Numbered from the stretch's first letter, positions 9,068 to 16,873 are shown. The stretch: 38,658 nucleotides of DNA from Synergistaceae bacterium (GCA_018436785.1 JAHDKR010000022.1:1-38658); one strand, 5' to 3'. Numbers and translations are program-made. Notes: generated from the sequence alone by a model not told the origin.

Positions 9068-9447
9068 TGGTGAATCCCTCCTTAAAATGTATATATCCCG
9101 GTACGATCTTCCTGATGGCGAACAACATGAAAACAAGAAACTCCGGAGTGCCATCGCCCCCTTTCGCTGTTCAGCGGAATCGTTTGCTGCAAAGAGTCCG
9201 GCGAATGAAGCGTCCCTAATGCCAACTCATTAATGATACTCCAAAAAGGACGAAGATACCACCTTATTCTTTTATTCACAATTTTTAATTAGCCCATAGA
9301 GCGTATCGTGCCGGAAAACTTCCGATGGAGCGCGGAAATGTCCCCCGAATCGTCGAGAAAAAACGAGAGAAGCTTGTCTTTGCCGTGCTTCTGGGGGAAA
9401 ATGGAGCCTGGGGGAACCACAACCGGGACTCTATCAAGGTGAAGGAG
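9068..9447. promoter_or_regulatory. Divergent control region between dctP and panB
   Basis: This 380-base AT-richer stretch has no convincing gene. On the minus strand a possible promoter for the dctP operon is TTGTGA (complement of 9276-9281), a 17-base spacer and TATCTT (complement of 9253-9258); both boxes match consensus at four of six positions. A perfect ten-base palindrome TCATTAATGA lies at 9227-9236, just downstream of that -10 on the dctP side, and could be an operator for an unlinked regulator. The panB reading frame stays open upstream to 9325, but the codons there are not PanB-like. I found no clear panB promoter. Confidence 0.35.
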
Positions 9448-10311
9448 ATGAACGACGTGGCAAAGAAAAAAGGACGTCTGGATTTGGTGAACATGAAGAA
9501 GAACGGGGAGCAGATGACGTGGGTGACCGCCTACGACTTCCCCATGGCGAGCTTCGCGGAGGCCGCCGGAATGGACATGATCCTCGTCGGCGACTCGCTC
9601 GGCATGATCACGCTGGGGTACCAGGGAACCATTCCCGTCACGATGGAGGACTGCATCAGCCACTGCAAGGCAGTGCGCAGGGGCGCGCCGAACACCTTCG
9701 TCATGGGCGACATGCCGTTCGGCTCGTACCAGGTCTCGGACGCCGACGCCGTGGCGAACGCGGTGCGTTTTTTGAAGGAAGCGGACATGGACGCCATCAA
9801 GCTTGAGGGCGGCGTGCGCGTCAAGTCGCGCATCCGGGCCATAGCGGACGCGGGAATCCTCGTGTGCGGCCACATCGGCCTCACGCCGCAGAGCTCGGGC
9901 CCCCTGGGCGGCTTCAAGGCGCAGGGGCTGGACACCGAGTCGGCGCGGTATGTGATTGAAGACGCGCTCGCGGTGGAGGAGTCGGGAGCGTTCGCGCTGC
10001 TCGTCGAGGCCGTGCCGCCGGAGCTGACGCAGTTTTTGGCGAAGAAGCTCACCATCCCCGTGTACTCGATCGGGGCGGGCGGTCCGTGCGACGGGCAGCT
10101 GTTGATCTGCGGCGACATGATCGGGATGTTCCAGGCGTTCACGCCGAAGTTCGTCAAGGTGTACGCGAACGTGGCGGAGATCATCACGAACGCGTTCAAG
10201 GAGTACGTGGACGACGTGCACACCGGGAAGTTCCCCGGCGACGAGCACTGCTACCACGTGCGGAAGGGCATGGAGGAGGAGTACGCCGCCATGCTCAAGG
10301 AGTACGAGTAG
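9448..10311 (+). CDS. panB: 3-methyl-2-oxobutanoate hydroxymethyltransferase
   Basis: A 287-residue (beta/alpha)8-barrel enzyme that transfers a hydroxymethyl group from methylenetetrahydrofolate to 2-oxoisovalerate, giving ketopantoate for pantothenate and CoA synthesis. Conserved blocks are VTAYDFPMA, VGDSLGM (47-53, with a metal-binding Asp), AVRRGAP, GDMPFGSY (second metal Asp), IKLEGG and LVEAVPPEL with the catalytic Glu. The start at 9448 has AAGGTG and GGAG just upstream and gives a length near the usual ~265-280; an upstream start at 9325 would add 41 residues without homology. No panC, panD or panE is nearby. The next gene is an aminotransferase about 100 bases on, possibly a source of the 2-oxo acid (inference). 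Confidence 0.9.
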   Translation: MNDVAKKKGRLDLVNMKKNGEQMTWVTAYDFPMASFAEAAGMDMILVGDSLGMITLGYQGTIPVTMEDCISHCKAVRRGAPNTFVMGDMPFGSYQVSDADAVANAVRFLKEADMDAIKLEGGVRVKSRIRAIADAGILVCGHIGLTPQSSGPLGGFKAQGLDTESARYVIEDALAVEESGAFALLVEAVPPELTQFLAKKLTIPVYSIGAGGPCDGQLLICGDMIGMFQAFTPKFVKVYANVAEIITNAFKEYVDDVHTGKFPGDEHCYHVRKGMEEEYAAMLKEYE

Positions 10312-10337
10312 CGCGGCCGATCAGAATGGAGAAGAAG

Positions 10338-10371
10338 TCGGGGCGGGCTGCATCGTGCGGCGCCGCCCCGA
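10338..10371 (+). promoter_or_regulatory. GC-rich intercistronic hairpin, panB-aminotransferase
   Basis: A nine-base-pair stem pairs TCGGGGCGG (10338-10346) with CCGCCCCGA (10363-10371). No T run follows, so a message-stabilising or attenuating element is more likely than a full terminator. Confidence 0.45.
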
Positions 10372-10409
10372 AATGTACCGACGGAACATCCTGAACAGGA
10401 GTTGAGAAC

Positions 10410-11621
10410 ATGGAACTTTCGAAGCGAATACTCGGCATGCAGGCATCCCCGATACGGCGGCTCGTCCCCTATGCCGAGGAGGCGAAACGCAACGGGCGAT
10501 CGATTTATCATCTGAACATCGGTCAGCCCGATATTAAAACGCCTCCCGGCTTCTTCGAGGCCGTACGCGCCTACTCTAGGGATGTGCTTGCGTACGGCCC
10601 GTCCGACGGTGATCCCGCGCTGATCGACGCGATAATCCGCTACTACAGGGGGTACGGGATGGAGTTCGGGCGTCGGAATGTCTTGATCACCTACGGCGCC
10701 AGCGAGGCTATCGCTCATACGCTGATGGCAGTTTGCGATCCGGGCGACGAGGTGCTCATCCCCGAACCCTTCTACGCGAACTACAAGACCTTTGTTCAGT
10801 CGGTGAGCGGCGTGGTGGTCCCGATCACCACGAAGGCGGAGCAGGGCTTCCATCTCCCCGGCCGTGAGGAGATCGAGCAAAAAATCACCCCGCGTACCAG
10901 GGCCATCATTCTCTGCCACCCGGGCAACCCCACCGGCACGGTTTTCACCCGTGCCGAGATGGAGATGGTGGCCGATCTCGCCAGAACGCACGGATTCTTC
11001 ATCCTCGCGGACGAGGTCTATCGCGAGTTCGTCTACGACGGTTTGGAGTACGTCAGCTTCGGCAGCCTTGAAGGGGTGGACGAACATGTGGTCATCATGG
11101 ACGCCGTCTCCAAGCGCTACAGCGCGTGCGGCGCCCGCGTCGGTTGCTTGGTGAGCCGGAACACCGGACTTGTCGCGCAGGTACTGAAGCTTTGCCAGGC
11201 CCGCACCTGCGTCGGCGCGATGGACATGGCCGGGGCGGCGGCGCTCTACGACACCCCCGTTTCGTATCTGAAGGAGGTCAACGACGAGTACACCGCCCGG
11301 CGCAACACGGTCTACCGCGCGTTGAAGCAGATTCCCGGCGTTGTCTGCGAGGAGCCGAAGGGCGCCTTCTACGTCGTGGCCAAGCTTCCCGTGGACGACG
11401 CGGAGAAGTTCATCATCTGGATGCTCGGCAGTTTCAACGTCGGCGGAGAGACGGTGATGATGTCCCCCGCCGAGGGCTTTTACGCCACACCCGGCCTGGG
11501 ACGCGACGAGGTCCGCATCGCCTATGTCCTCAAGAACGAAGAGCTGGCGAAGGCCATGGATATTCTCAAGGCAGGTCTGGAGGCCTACCCCGGCAGAGTC
11601 TCGCCCGTCGCGGCAGGGTAG
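10410..11621 (+). CDS. Class I/II PLP-dependent aminotransferase
   Basis: A 403-residue fold-type I aminotransferase of the aspartate/aromatic/branched-chain superfamily. Visible features are the substrate-domain LNIGQPD (near residue 36), YGASEAI at the cofactor phosphate site, HPGNPTG with its Asn, the ADEVYREF motif carrying the Asp and Tyr that bind the pyridine ring, and the Schiff-base lysine in VSKRYSACGARVG at about residue 235. It starts at an ATG seven bases after AGGAG. A strong terminator follows, so panB and this gene probably form a two-gene unit. Amino donor and acceptor cannot be read from sequence; supplying 2-oxoisovalerate from valine to PanB is one possibility. Confidence 0.9.
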   Translation: MELSKRILGMQASPIRRLVPYAEEAKRNGRSIYHLNIGQPDIKTPPGFFEAVRAYSRDVLAYGPSDGDPALIDAIIRYYRGYGMEFGRRNVLITYGASEAIAHTLMAVCDPGDEVLIPEPFYANYKTFVQSVSGVVVPITTKAEQGFHLPGREEIEQKITPRTRAIILCHPGNPTGTVFTRAEMEMVADLARTHGFFILADEVYREFVYDGLEYVSFGSLEGVDEHVVIMDAVSKRYSACGARVGCLVSRNTGLVAQVLKLCQARTCVGAMDMAGAAALYDTPVSYLKEVNDEYTARRNTVYRALKQIPGVVCEEPKGAFYVVAKLPVDDAEKFIIWMLGSFNVGGETVMMSPAEGFYATPGLGRDEVRIAYVLKNEELAKAMDILKAGLEAYPGRVSPVAAG

Positions 11622-11686
11622 AAGCGTTTTCGCAGCGTTTCCTCTCGTAACCACGGGACGGCGCCGGATTCAGTTGTTGTCCGAAG

Positions 11687-11730
11687 AGAGCGTCCTCGCC
11701 CGAAGATGGGGCGGGGCGCTCTTTTGTTTT
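11687..11730 (+). terminator. Rho-independent terminator after the aminotransferase
   Basis: AGAGCG (11687-11692) pairs with CGCTCT (11717-11722), extended inward by imperfect GC pairing, and is followed by TTTGTTTT. Confidence 0.75.
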
Positions 11731-11819
11731 CCCCGTCATCGCCTCTCCCTGAAGAAGTGTGTAAAAAAGCTCCGGAAGCTGCGCACCGTATGATATGATG
11801 CTTCAGTAACGGTATTACC

Positions 11820-11860
11820 CTCGCGGAGGCTCCTAAAACCGTCCGTTGCGCCTCCGTGAG
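11820..11860 (+). promoter_or_regulatory. Leader hairpin upstream of the ABM-domain gene
   Basis: CTCGCGGAGGC (11820-11830) and GCCTCCGTGAG (11850-11860) form an 11-bp stem with one G-U pair and a 19-base loop, ending about 28 bases before the start codon. Two overlapping TATGAT boxes occur at 11789-11799 and could be a -10, but I see no good -35. Whether the hairpin is regulatory is unknown. Confidence 0.4.
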
Positions 11861-11888
11861 AATACATGCCAGGAAAGGTGGAATCGAC

Positions 11889-12185
11889 ATGATACTCGTG
11901 AGCGCAAAGTTCAAAGCTAAGCCCGGAATGCGGGAGAAGGTCGTCGAAATCAGCCGGCACGCTGTAGAGTGCACACGGAAGGAGAAAGGGAACATCAGCT
12001 ATACTCTGTACAAGTCGTCTGACGACGAAGAGACGCTCATGTATTTCGAGGAGTGGACGGATATCGAATCCTTGAGGGCGCACCTGAAGACGCAGCATAT
12101 CCTCGACGCCCGCGAAGCGCGGAAGGAGATGCTGGCAGCTCCAGTTGAGGTCAAGGTCTTCGAGTCGAAGGAGGTTGCGCTCTAA
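11889..12185 (+). CDS. Antibiotic biosynthesis monooxygenase (ABM) domain protein, YgiN-like
   Basis: A 98-residue protein, the standard single-domain ABM length. It shows the ferredoxin-like pattern: strand MILVSAKFKAKPG, helix MREKVVEISRHAVECTRKE, strand ISYTLYKS, then YFEEWTDIESLRAHLKTQHI with the conserved Glu-Glu-Trp and the His near residue 70. Members dimerise and include cofactor-free quinol monooxygenases (YgiN), LsrG-type isomerases and many unassigned proteins, so the reaction is not determined. The start at 11889 has AAAGGTGG upstream; the frame extends 11 codons further but without a better site. A GGDEF gene follows after 46 bases, probably cotranscribed. Confidence 0.85.
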   Translation: MILVSAKFKAKPGMREKVVEISRHAVECTRKEKGNISYTLYKSSDDEETLMYFEEWTDIESLRAHLKTQHILDAREARKEMLAAPVEVKVFESKEVAL

Positions 12186-12231
12186 GTGAGCGGAGCTTCG
12201 TCATGATGCCAGCAGCTGCGAGGAGTGCGAG

Positions 12232-14340
12232 GTGACGGACATGAGCGGAAAGCCAACGGATGTGGATGCTCTGCTAGCGAAGGCGACTTCTCCGGAGGGT
12301 CGTATGGATATGGCCAAACGCTGGCTTGACGCGAACCTTCGCAAAGATCCGCAGCTGGCTCGTAGATTGATTAAACAACTTTTACCTGAAGCAGAGAGAA
12401 ACGGAGATGTTTTGGGGAAGGCCTGGCTTCTTTTTCAGTCGGGGTGGCTCCGTCTGGATGCGGACCAGTACGAGCAGGGGTGCGCCCTTCTTGATTCGGC
12501 TCGATCTCTGTTCGAAGCCGCCGGGGAGCGCGCCGGGGTGGCTCGATGTATTAACGCCCTGGGGCGCGCGTACGACCGGCAAGGAATTTTTGATCTGGCG
12601 ATCGAATTATACCGGGAGTCGATCAACCTGTCCGAAGAGTTGGGACGTTCGGATATAGCCGGGGCGGCGTCTATGAACCTGGCGCAGAGCCTCTTCGAAC
12701 TCGGCGAATCCGGGGAAGCGCTCGCTGTTTTAGAACACTGCGAGCGCCATTATTCCATCGCCCCTCATAACAGGGCCGTTACGCATTATCAGAAGGGGAG
12801 CGCGTACCGCGCGCTGGGGAGGCTGGAGGAGGCCGAACGCATCCTGATGGACGGGGTGGGCATGGCTGCGGGAGCTTCGCGTGATGCCATGGATATGCGC
12901 TGTCTTCTGGCGGAAACCTTAATGGACAGAGGACGGCTCGATATCGCCCTGAAGCTTATACTCAAAGGGCTTAAGGATGCCGCTGCTTTCGGCGAACGGC
13001 ACGTTTGGATCAGGTTTGCACTCGCGAAAACCCGTTTCCATTTGCTCCAAGGGAGCTCTGACGAAGCAATTTCTGTTGTTCAGGATGCGAGAAGAGCGGC
13101 GTCGGAACTGGGAGCACGCAAACTGGAAGCCGAAGCGGAACGCCTTCTGTACAAGGCATACAAGGCTGCAGGAGCACACGAAGAAGCCCTGGCCGCTTTG
13201 GAGCGCTATTCCGAGATGAAGGATCTGGCGCGTAACGAACAGGCCGCGAGCAGAATTTTCGGGTTGCACACGGAACGCGCCCGCAGGGAGGCGCGCCACT
13301 TCGAGGCGCTCTACCGGCAGATCGCTACGATCAGCGAAGTCGGTCAACGCATTGCGTCGCATTTGGATCTGGAGAGCTCGCTCGCAACGATTCAAAACGC
13401 CATCAATAACCTGATGGATGCGTCGACGGTGATTCTCGCGCTTGTGGACGAGGAAAAACAGCTCCTGGACTACCGGTACGTCATTTGCCGTGGAGAGCGC
13501 CGCGAGTCTTTCACACGTCCTCTGGATATGCAGTCGTTCGGGTGCTGGTGTGTCAGGAACCGGAGCGATATCATCATCGGCGATCTGGAGTCGGAGTACA
13601 GCCGGTACGTTCCCTCTTATAAGGGACTGGTTTTCGAGGGTGTTCCTGAATCGTCGCTGGTCTACATCCCGCTTATTCTCGAAGAGAGAGTCGTGGGAAT
13701 GCTGAGCGTGCAGAGCACCCGCCAGCACGCCTACGATCAGCAGAAGGTGAAGGTTCTTCACGCTATCGGCGGCTACATCGCCATTTCCATCGAAAACTCG
13801 CGTCTTTTCAGTCAGATTGAGCGTCTGGCCTCGACGGACGAGCTCACCGCTCTTCCGAACCGACGGACTGTGATGGAGGAGCTGGCGAAAGTCTGCCGGA
13901 GGACGAGGCGTTACGGGCGGGTTTCGGGGGTGGTAATGGCCGATGTGGATCATTTCAAACGGATCAACGACATGTACGGCCACGATATCGGCGATATCGC
14001 GCTCCGTTCCATCGCCGGCGCGCTCGCCTCAAGCGTGCGGGAGAGCGATATGGTCGGGCGGTTCGGCGGGGAGGAGTTCGTCGTCGTTCTGCAGGAGACT
14101 GACAGCAAGGGAGCGCTTCTGTTAGCCGAACGTCTCCGGAAAACAGTTGAAAGACTCGAAATATCGGGACCCCACGGTGAGAGCCTGCGGGTAACGGCGA
14201 GTTTCGGCGTCTCTGTGGTGTCGCAGAAGGACCCCGACTGCCACCCCGTGCTGAAGCGTGCGGATGATGCCCTCTACGAGGCCAAGGCTACTGGAAGAAA
14301 CCGAGTCTGTAGCCGTCTGCCCGAGGATGGGGACGCATAG
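12232..14340 (+). CDS. TPR-GAF-GGDEF diguanylate cyclase
   Basis: A soluble 702-residue signalling protein with no membrane segment. Residues ~40-330 are helical TPR-like repeats (GRAYDRQGIFDLAIELYRES, a KGSAYRALGRLEEAERIL-type repeat). Residues ~365-525 form a GAF domain preceded by a helix of the IGQRIASHLDLESSL kind. The C-terminal ~170 residues are a GGDEF domain: DELTALPNRR, ADVDHFKRIND and the active motif GGEEF near residue 611. The product-inhibition site RESD lies five residues before GGEEF, so the enzyme should make cyclic di-GMP and be feedback inhibited. Start is ambiguous: GTG 12232 (AGGAG six bases upstream) or ATG 12241 (GAGGTG six bases upstream). Partner binding by the TPRs is inferred. 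Confidence 0.92.
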   Translation: MTDMSGKPTDVDALLAKATSPEGRMDMAKRWLDANLRKDPQLARRLIKQLLPEAERNGDVLGKAWLLFQSGWLRLDADQYEQGCALLDSARSLFEAAGERAGVARCINALGRAYDRQGIFDLAIELYRESINLSEELGRSDIAGAASMNLAQSLFELGESGEALAVLEHCERHYSIAPHNRAVTHYQKGSAYRALGRLEEAERILMDGVGMAAGASRDAMDMRCLLAETLMDRGRLDIALKLILKGLKDAAAFGERHVWIRFALAKTRFHLLQGSSDEAISVVQDARRAASELGARKLEAEAERLLYKAYKAAGAHEEALAALERYSEMKDLARNEQAASRIFGLHTERARREARHFEALYRQIATISEVGQRIASHLDLESSLATIQNAINNLMDASTVILALVDEEKQLLDYRYVICRGERRESFTRPLDMQSFGCWCVRNRSDIIIGDLESEYSRYVPSYKGLVFEGVPESSLVYIPLILEERVVGMLSVQSTRQHAYDQQKVKVLHAIGGYIAISIENSRLFSQIERLASTDELTALPNRRTVMEELAKVCRRTRRYGRVSGVVMADVDHFKRINDMYGHDIGDIALRSIAGALASSVRESDMVGRFGGEEFVVVLQETDSKGALLLAERLRKTVERLEISGPHGESLRVTASFGVSVVSQKDPDCHPVLKRADDALYEAKATGRNRVCSRLPEDGDA

Positions 14341-14400
14341 TGAGCATGCTCGCTTCTTTTTGCATGACGGAGGAACGGGAGGTACATGTATTTTTTAAGA

Positions 14401-14441
14401 TGCTATAATGCTTATATTGATCAAAGTGTTCATAGTGAGCA
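14401..14441 (+). promoter_or_regulatory. Promoter and probable operator of the toxin-antitoxin operon
   Basis: An extended -10 element, TGCTATAAT, lies at 14401-14409; the -35 position is weak, as is usual for extended -10 promoters. Downstream are a perfect palindrome TTGATCAA (14417-14424) and an imperfect one, TGTTCA-TAG-TGAGCA (14427-14441), well placed for autorepression by a Phd/YefM antitoxin. Confidence 0.6.
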
Positions 14442-14458
14442 TTAGAGGGGGATAAACA

Positions 14459-14710
14459 ATGATTACGATGACATCCACGGAGACTCGGCGTACTTGGGGC
14501 CGCGTTGTCGAAAAAGCCAGAAAAAACCCTGTAGTGGTGGAAAAAGACGGCCGGCCAGTGGTTGCCGTCATCTCCTACGAGGATTTTGAACGTTTTCAAG
14601 AGCTTGAGGATCGCATCTGGGGGGAAAGAGCGAGCGCAGTCCGTGAAAAGGGAGACTATATCGGTACGGAAGAAAGCATGAAGCTGCTGCAACGCGGCTT
14701 GGAAGAATGA
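14459..14710 (+). CDS. Type II antitoxin, Phd/YefM family
   Basis: An 83-residue antitoxin. The N-terminal DNA-binding domain is typical: MTSTETRRTWGRVVEKARKN, then PVVVEKDGRPVVAVISYEDFERFQEL. The charged C-terminal tail (residues ~50-83) would wrap the toxin. Phd/YefM proteins neutralise the partner toxin and repress their own promoter as a complex with it. The start ATG follows AGAGGGGG at suitable spacing. Its stop overlaps the toxin start by four bases (ATGA), giving coupled translation in the usual antitoxin-first order. Bases here are visibly richer in A and T than in neighbouring genes, which suggests acquired DNA. Confidence 0.9.
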   Translation: MITMTSTETRRTWGRVVEKARKNPVVVEKDGRPVVAVISYEDFERFQELEDRIWGERASAVREKGDYIGTEESMKLLQRGLEE

Positions 14711-14985
14711 TCCTTAAAATTGATTTTTCCAGAGATGCTGCTAAATTTTACTTTAACTTGCAGCCAAAGCAGTTCAAACAGATAGCGATAGCCTTGCATG
14801 ACCTTACTCGCGATCCGGAACCCAACGATTCTCTTGCGATGAAGGGTTTTCCAGGCTTTCGTCGAAAAGACGCGGGGGAATTTCGCGTGGTCTACAGGGT
14901 TGTGAATGACACGCTCATGATCGACGTGATCGATAAGCGCAACGACGATGAAGTGTATAGGGTGTTCAAGAGAAAGAAAATGTAA
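14707..14985 (+). CDS. Type II toxin, RelE/ParE superfamily
   Basis: A 92-residue RelE-fold protein. It opens LKIDFSRDAAKFYFNL, has the middle helix QFKQIAIALHDLTRDPEPND, and closes with GEFRVVYRVVNDTLMIDVIDKRNDDEVYR. The basic residues of the FRRKDAGEFRVVYR strand match positions used by RelE toxins to cleave ribosome-bound mRNA. ParE relatives instead poison gyrase; pairing with a Phd/YefM antitoxin and the RVVYRV strand favour the RelE type. It overlaps the antitoxin by four bases. The toxin is full length with no obvious lesion. Confidence 0.87.
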   Translation: MILKIDFSRDAAKFYFNLQPKQFKQIAIALHDLTRDPEPNDSLAMKGFPGFRRKDAGEFRVVYRVVNDTLMIDVIDKRNDDEVYRVFKRKKM

Positions 14986-15097
14986 GGAATTCGTATCATC
15001 CCCTTTTCTCAGAAGAAGAGGGCCTGAAACTCCGCATTGAAAAGAATGAACGCGTGTTTCTTGTGTGCGAACTCATTCCTGCAAGGAAGGTGACGCT

Positions 15098-15244
15098 TTG
15101 CGACTCGAAGATCTGCACCCCGAGACGGTCGTCCGAGGGATACTGCCCGACGCGTTTGTGACTGTGGCCGCCGTCGAATGGCACGGCTCCGAGGCTCATC
15201 CCCCGCTCTCCAGATCCCCTTTATCACTGAAGGCAAGGAAGTGA
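15098..15244 (+). pseudogene. N-terminal stub resembling a defence-associated SNF2 helicase
   Basis: A 48-codon frame from a TTG codon, preceded by AAGGAAGG. It reads LRLEDLHPETVVRGILPDAF, then VTVAAVEWHGSEA, before turning into unrelated sequence and stopping just before the Mrr-type gene. From memory this resembles the N-terminus of large SNF2 helicases found with DUF1156 methylases and DUF499 ATPases in phage-resistance clusters; in those the frame continues for about a thousand residues. An open stretch before it in another frame (15009-15090) looks gene-like but I cannot name it. I read the region as debris of a deleted defence cluster. The homology needs a database comparison. Confidence 0.4.
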
Positions 15245-15250
15245 TTCCGG

Positions 15251-16153
15251 ATGGCAAAAAGACGTTCGGAGTTCGTACAGTGGTTTGGTCCTGTGTTGGA
15301 TGCGCTCAGGAAGCTTGGAGGATCCGGAACTCCGCAGGAAGTTTCGAATTGTGTCGCTCAAACTCTCAACATCCCGGAATCAAAATTGAACGAGACTATC
15401 AAGTCGGGAGCTTCCAAGTTTCATAATCAGGTGTGCTGGGCGAGGCAGTATCTGGTCTGGGAGGGGTATATCGACGGGTCTCTTCGCGGCGTTTGGAAGC
15501 TGACGAAAATCGGGGAAGAAAAACGTATCGATCTTGAAGAGGCTCGCGCTATTTTCCTAAAATGGGTGGACATCAATGCCCAAAAGAGGAAAAAGAAGAA
15601 CGGAGTTCCTCAGATTCAAGAAAACGATTTGGATGATACGGATGGCGAAGAGAATGAGATCGACGATGACTCTTCAATAAACGTAGACTATAGACAGCGT
15701 GTTTTAAGCTACCTTCGTTCTATGACGCCCAAGAACTTCGAGCGATTTTGCTTGCTGTTGCTTCGAGTCAACAAGTTCGAGAATCTGGAGTTGACTGGCG
15801 GCAGTCATGACGAGGGAATAGACGGTAAAGCCATTCTGCGGATCAATCCTTTTGTATCCTTCAAGGTTCTTTTCCAGGCAAAACGGTACAAACAGGGGAA
15901 TAATGTTTCGCGGATGCAGATTGCAGACTTCCGTAATGCAATGATCGGACGCGCCGACAAAGGAATCTTCATCACGACGAGCAAGTTCACACAGGAAGCG
16001 GCCAAAGAGGCGAACCGAGAGGGCGCTCCTCCCGTCGAACTTGTAGATTCGGAGTTGCTCATCGAAATGCTGGAGAGTTCTGGTCTTGGATTGCGCCCGG
16101 TGACTACCTTCGAAGTCGACCGAGAGTTCTTCAGCCAGTATTTGGATGGTTGA
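15251..16153 (+). CDS. Mrr-type restriction endonuclease
   Basis: A 300-residue protein with the two-part Mrr layout. Residues ~5-92 are a winged-helix Mrr_N domain (WFGPVLDALRKLGGSGTPQE, then WARQYLVWEGYIDGSLRGVW). A very acidic linker covers residues ~118-145. Residues ~150-285 are the Mrr_cat nuclease domain, with D187-E-G-I-D191 and the Q209-A-K211 pair that make a PD-(D/E)xK-like active site of the D...QxK type. Mrr enzymes are type IV, cutting DNA with foreign methylation, and need no methylase; none is adjacent. The start ATG has AAGGAAG about eight bases upstream. All catalytic residues are present, so it is probably functional. Confidence 0.88.
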   Translation: MAKRRSEFVQWFGPVLDALRKLGGSGTPQEVSNCVAQTLNIPESKLNETIKSGASKFHNQVCWARQYLVWEGYIDGSLRGVWKLTKIGEEKRIDLEEARAIFLKWVDINAQKRKKKNGVPQIQENDLDDTDGEENEIDDDSSINVDYRQRVLSYLRSMTPKNFERFCLLLLRVNKFENLELTGGSHDEGIDGKAILRINPFVSFKVLFQAKRYKQGNNVSRMQIADFRNAMIGRADKGIFITTSKFTQEAAKEANREGAPPVELVDSELLIEMLESSGLGLRPVTTFEVDREFFSQYLDG

Positions 16154-16245
16154 AGAACTGTTGTATTGACGGAAGACATTGTAGCCTTGAAGTTAATCGG
16201 TTGATTATTGAAAAACGGGAAACGCATTCGAGAAGGAGGAGCATC

Positions 16246-16710
16246 ATGGCGAAAACCGTCGATGAGAAAAAACAGCGAAGGATCGAGGAAGTGCAGGCGC
16301 TGCTGGACGCCTTCGCGGACCAGTACCTGACCGACGCGCCGGATATCGCTTCGTATATCGACAAACTGTGGGCGCAGCTCGGGAGGAAGCGGACCTATCC
16401 GATCACGGGCGGAACCAAGGAGGTCTGGGCCGCTGCGGTGGTTACGGTCATCGCAAGGCTCAACTTCCTGTTCGACCGCTCGCAGCCGAACTCCGTCACG
16501 TTGCAGGAGATATGCGAGTTCTTCGGCGTCAGCACGAGCAGGGCTTTGGGCAGGGCAAGCGAGATTGAGAAAGCCTGTAAGATCCGAATGGGGCACGAGG
16601 GGCTGTGCAGCGGAAGACTCTCCGTCGGTTTCACTCTGGAGCAGTTGGTCGGCGGCCTCGTTGCCGCCAAGAGCATGGAGAAAGAGATGGGCATCATCAA
16701 GGGATTGTAG
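16246..16710 (+). CDS. DUF6398-domain protein
   Basis: A 154-residue soluble protein starting at an ATG behind AAGGAGG. An N-terminal charged helix (KKQRRIEEVQALLDAFADQY) is followed by a block I recognise as DUF6398: RKRTYPITGGTKEVWAAAVV, NFLFDRSQ and VTLQEICEFFGVSTSRALGR. The last piece reads as a helix-turn-helix (LQEICEFFGVSTSRALGRAS), so DNA or RNA binding is plausible; no enzymatic motif is visible. It sits alone between an Mrr nuclease and the ATPase-DUF4276 pair, with 92 and 163 bases on either side. Function is unknown; a regulator of the island is a guess. Confidence 0.75.
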   Translation: MAKTVDEKKQRRIEEVQALLDAFADQYLTDAPDIASYIDKLWAQLGRKRTYPITGGTKEVWAAAVVTVIARLNFLFDRSQPNSVTLQEICEFFGVSTSRALGRASEIEKACKIRMGHEGLCSGRLSVGFTLEQLVGGLVAAKSMEKEMGIIKGL

Positions 16711-16873
16711 GATTGAAAGCGAATACCAGCGCGAGAGAACTTCTTCTGTAGTTTGTAGGTCGTTGTTTTGGTTTTTCGTCGAGATTCGCCCCTTCCTCAA
16801 GTGCATGGCCTGTAGTTTCAAGAAGGAGCGGGGTAGAGAAAGAGTAGCAGTCTAAAGAGAAAGGAGGCGCTCC

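Noticed and set aside
8087..9154. Longer DctP start at 9154
   Set aside because: It would place 29 residues before a perfect signal peptide; the ATG at 9067 has AAGGAGGG at the right distance.
9391..9416. TGGGGGAA occurring twice before panB
   Set aside because: A short G-rich repeat without symmetry or spacing that suggests a binding site; probably chance.
9325..9447. N-terminal extension of PanB
   Set aside because: Codons before 9448 give a low-complexity basic stretch without PanB similarity, and the ribosome binding site is just before 9448.
14996..15250. Minus-strand frame opposite the helicase-like stub
   Set aside because: Its translation shows no family features and no ribosome binding site; the plus-strand stub is the more plausible reading.
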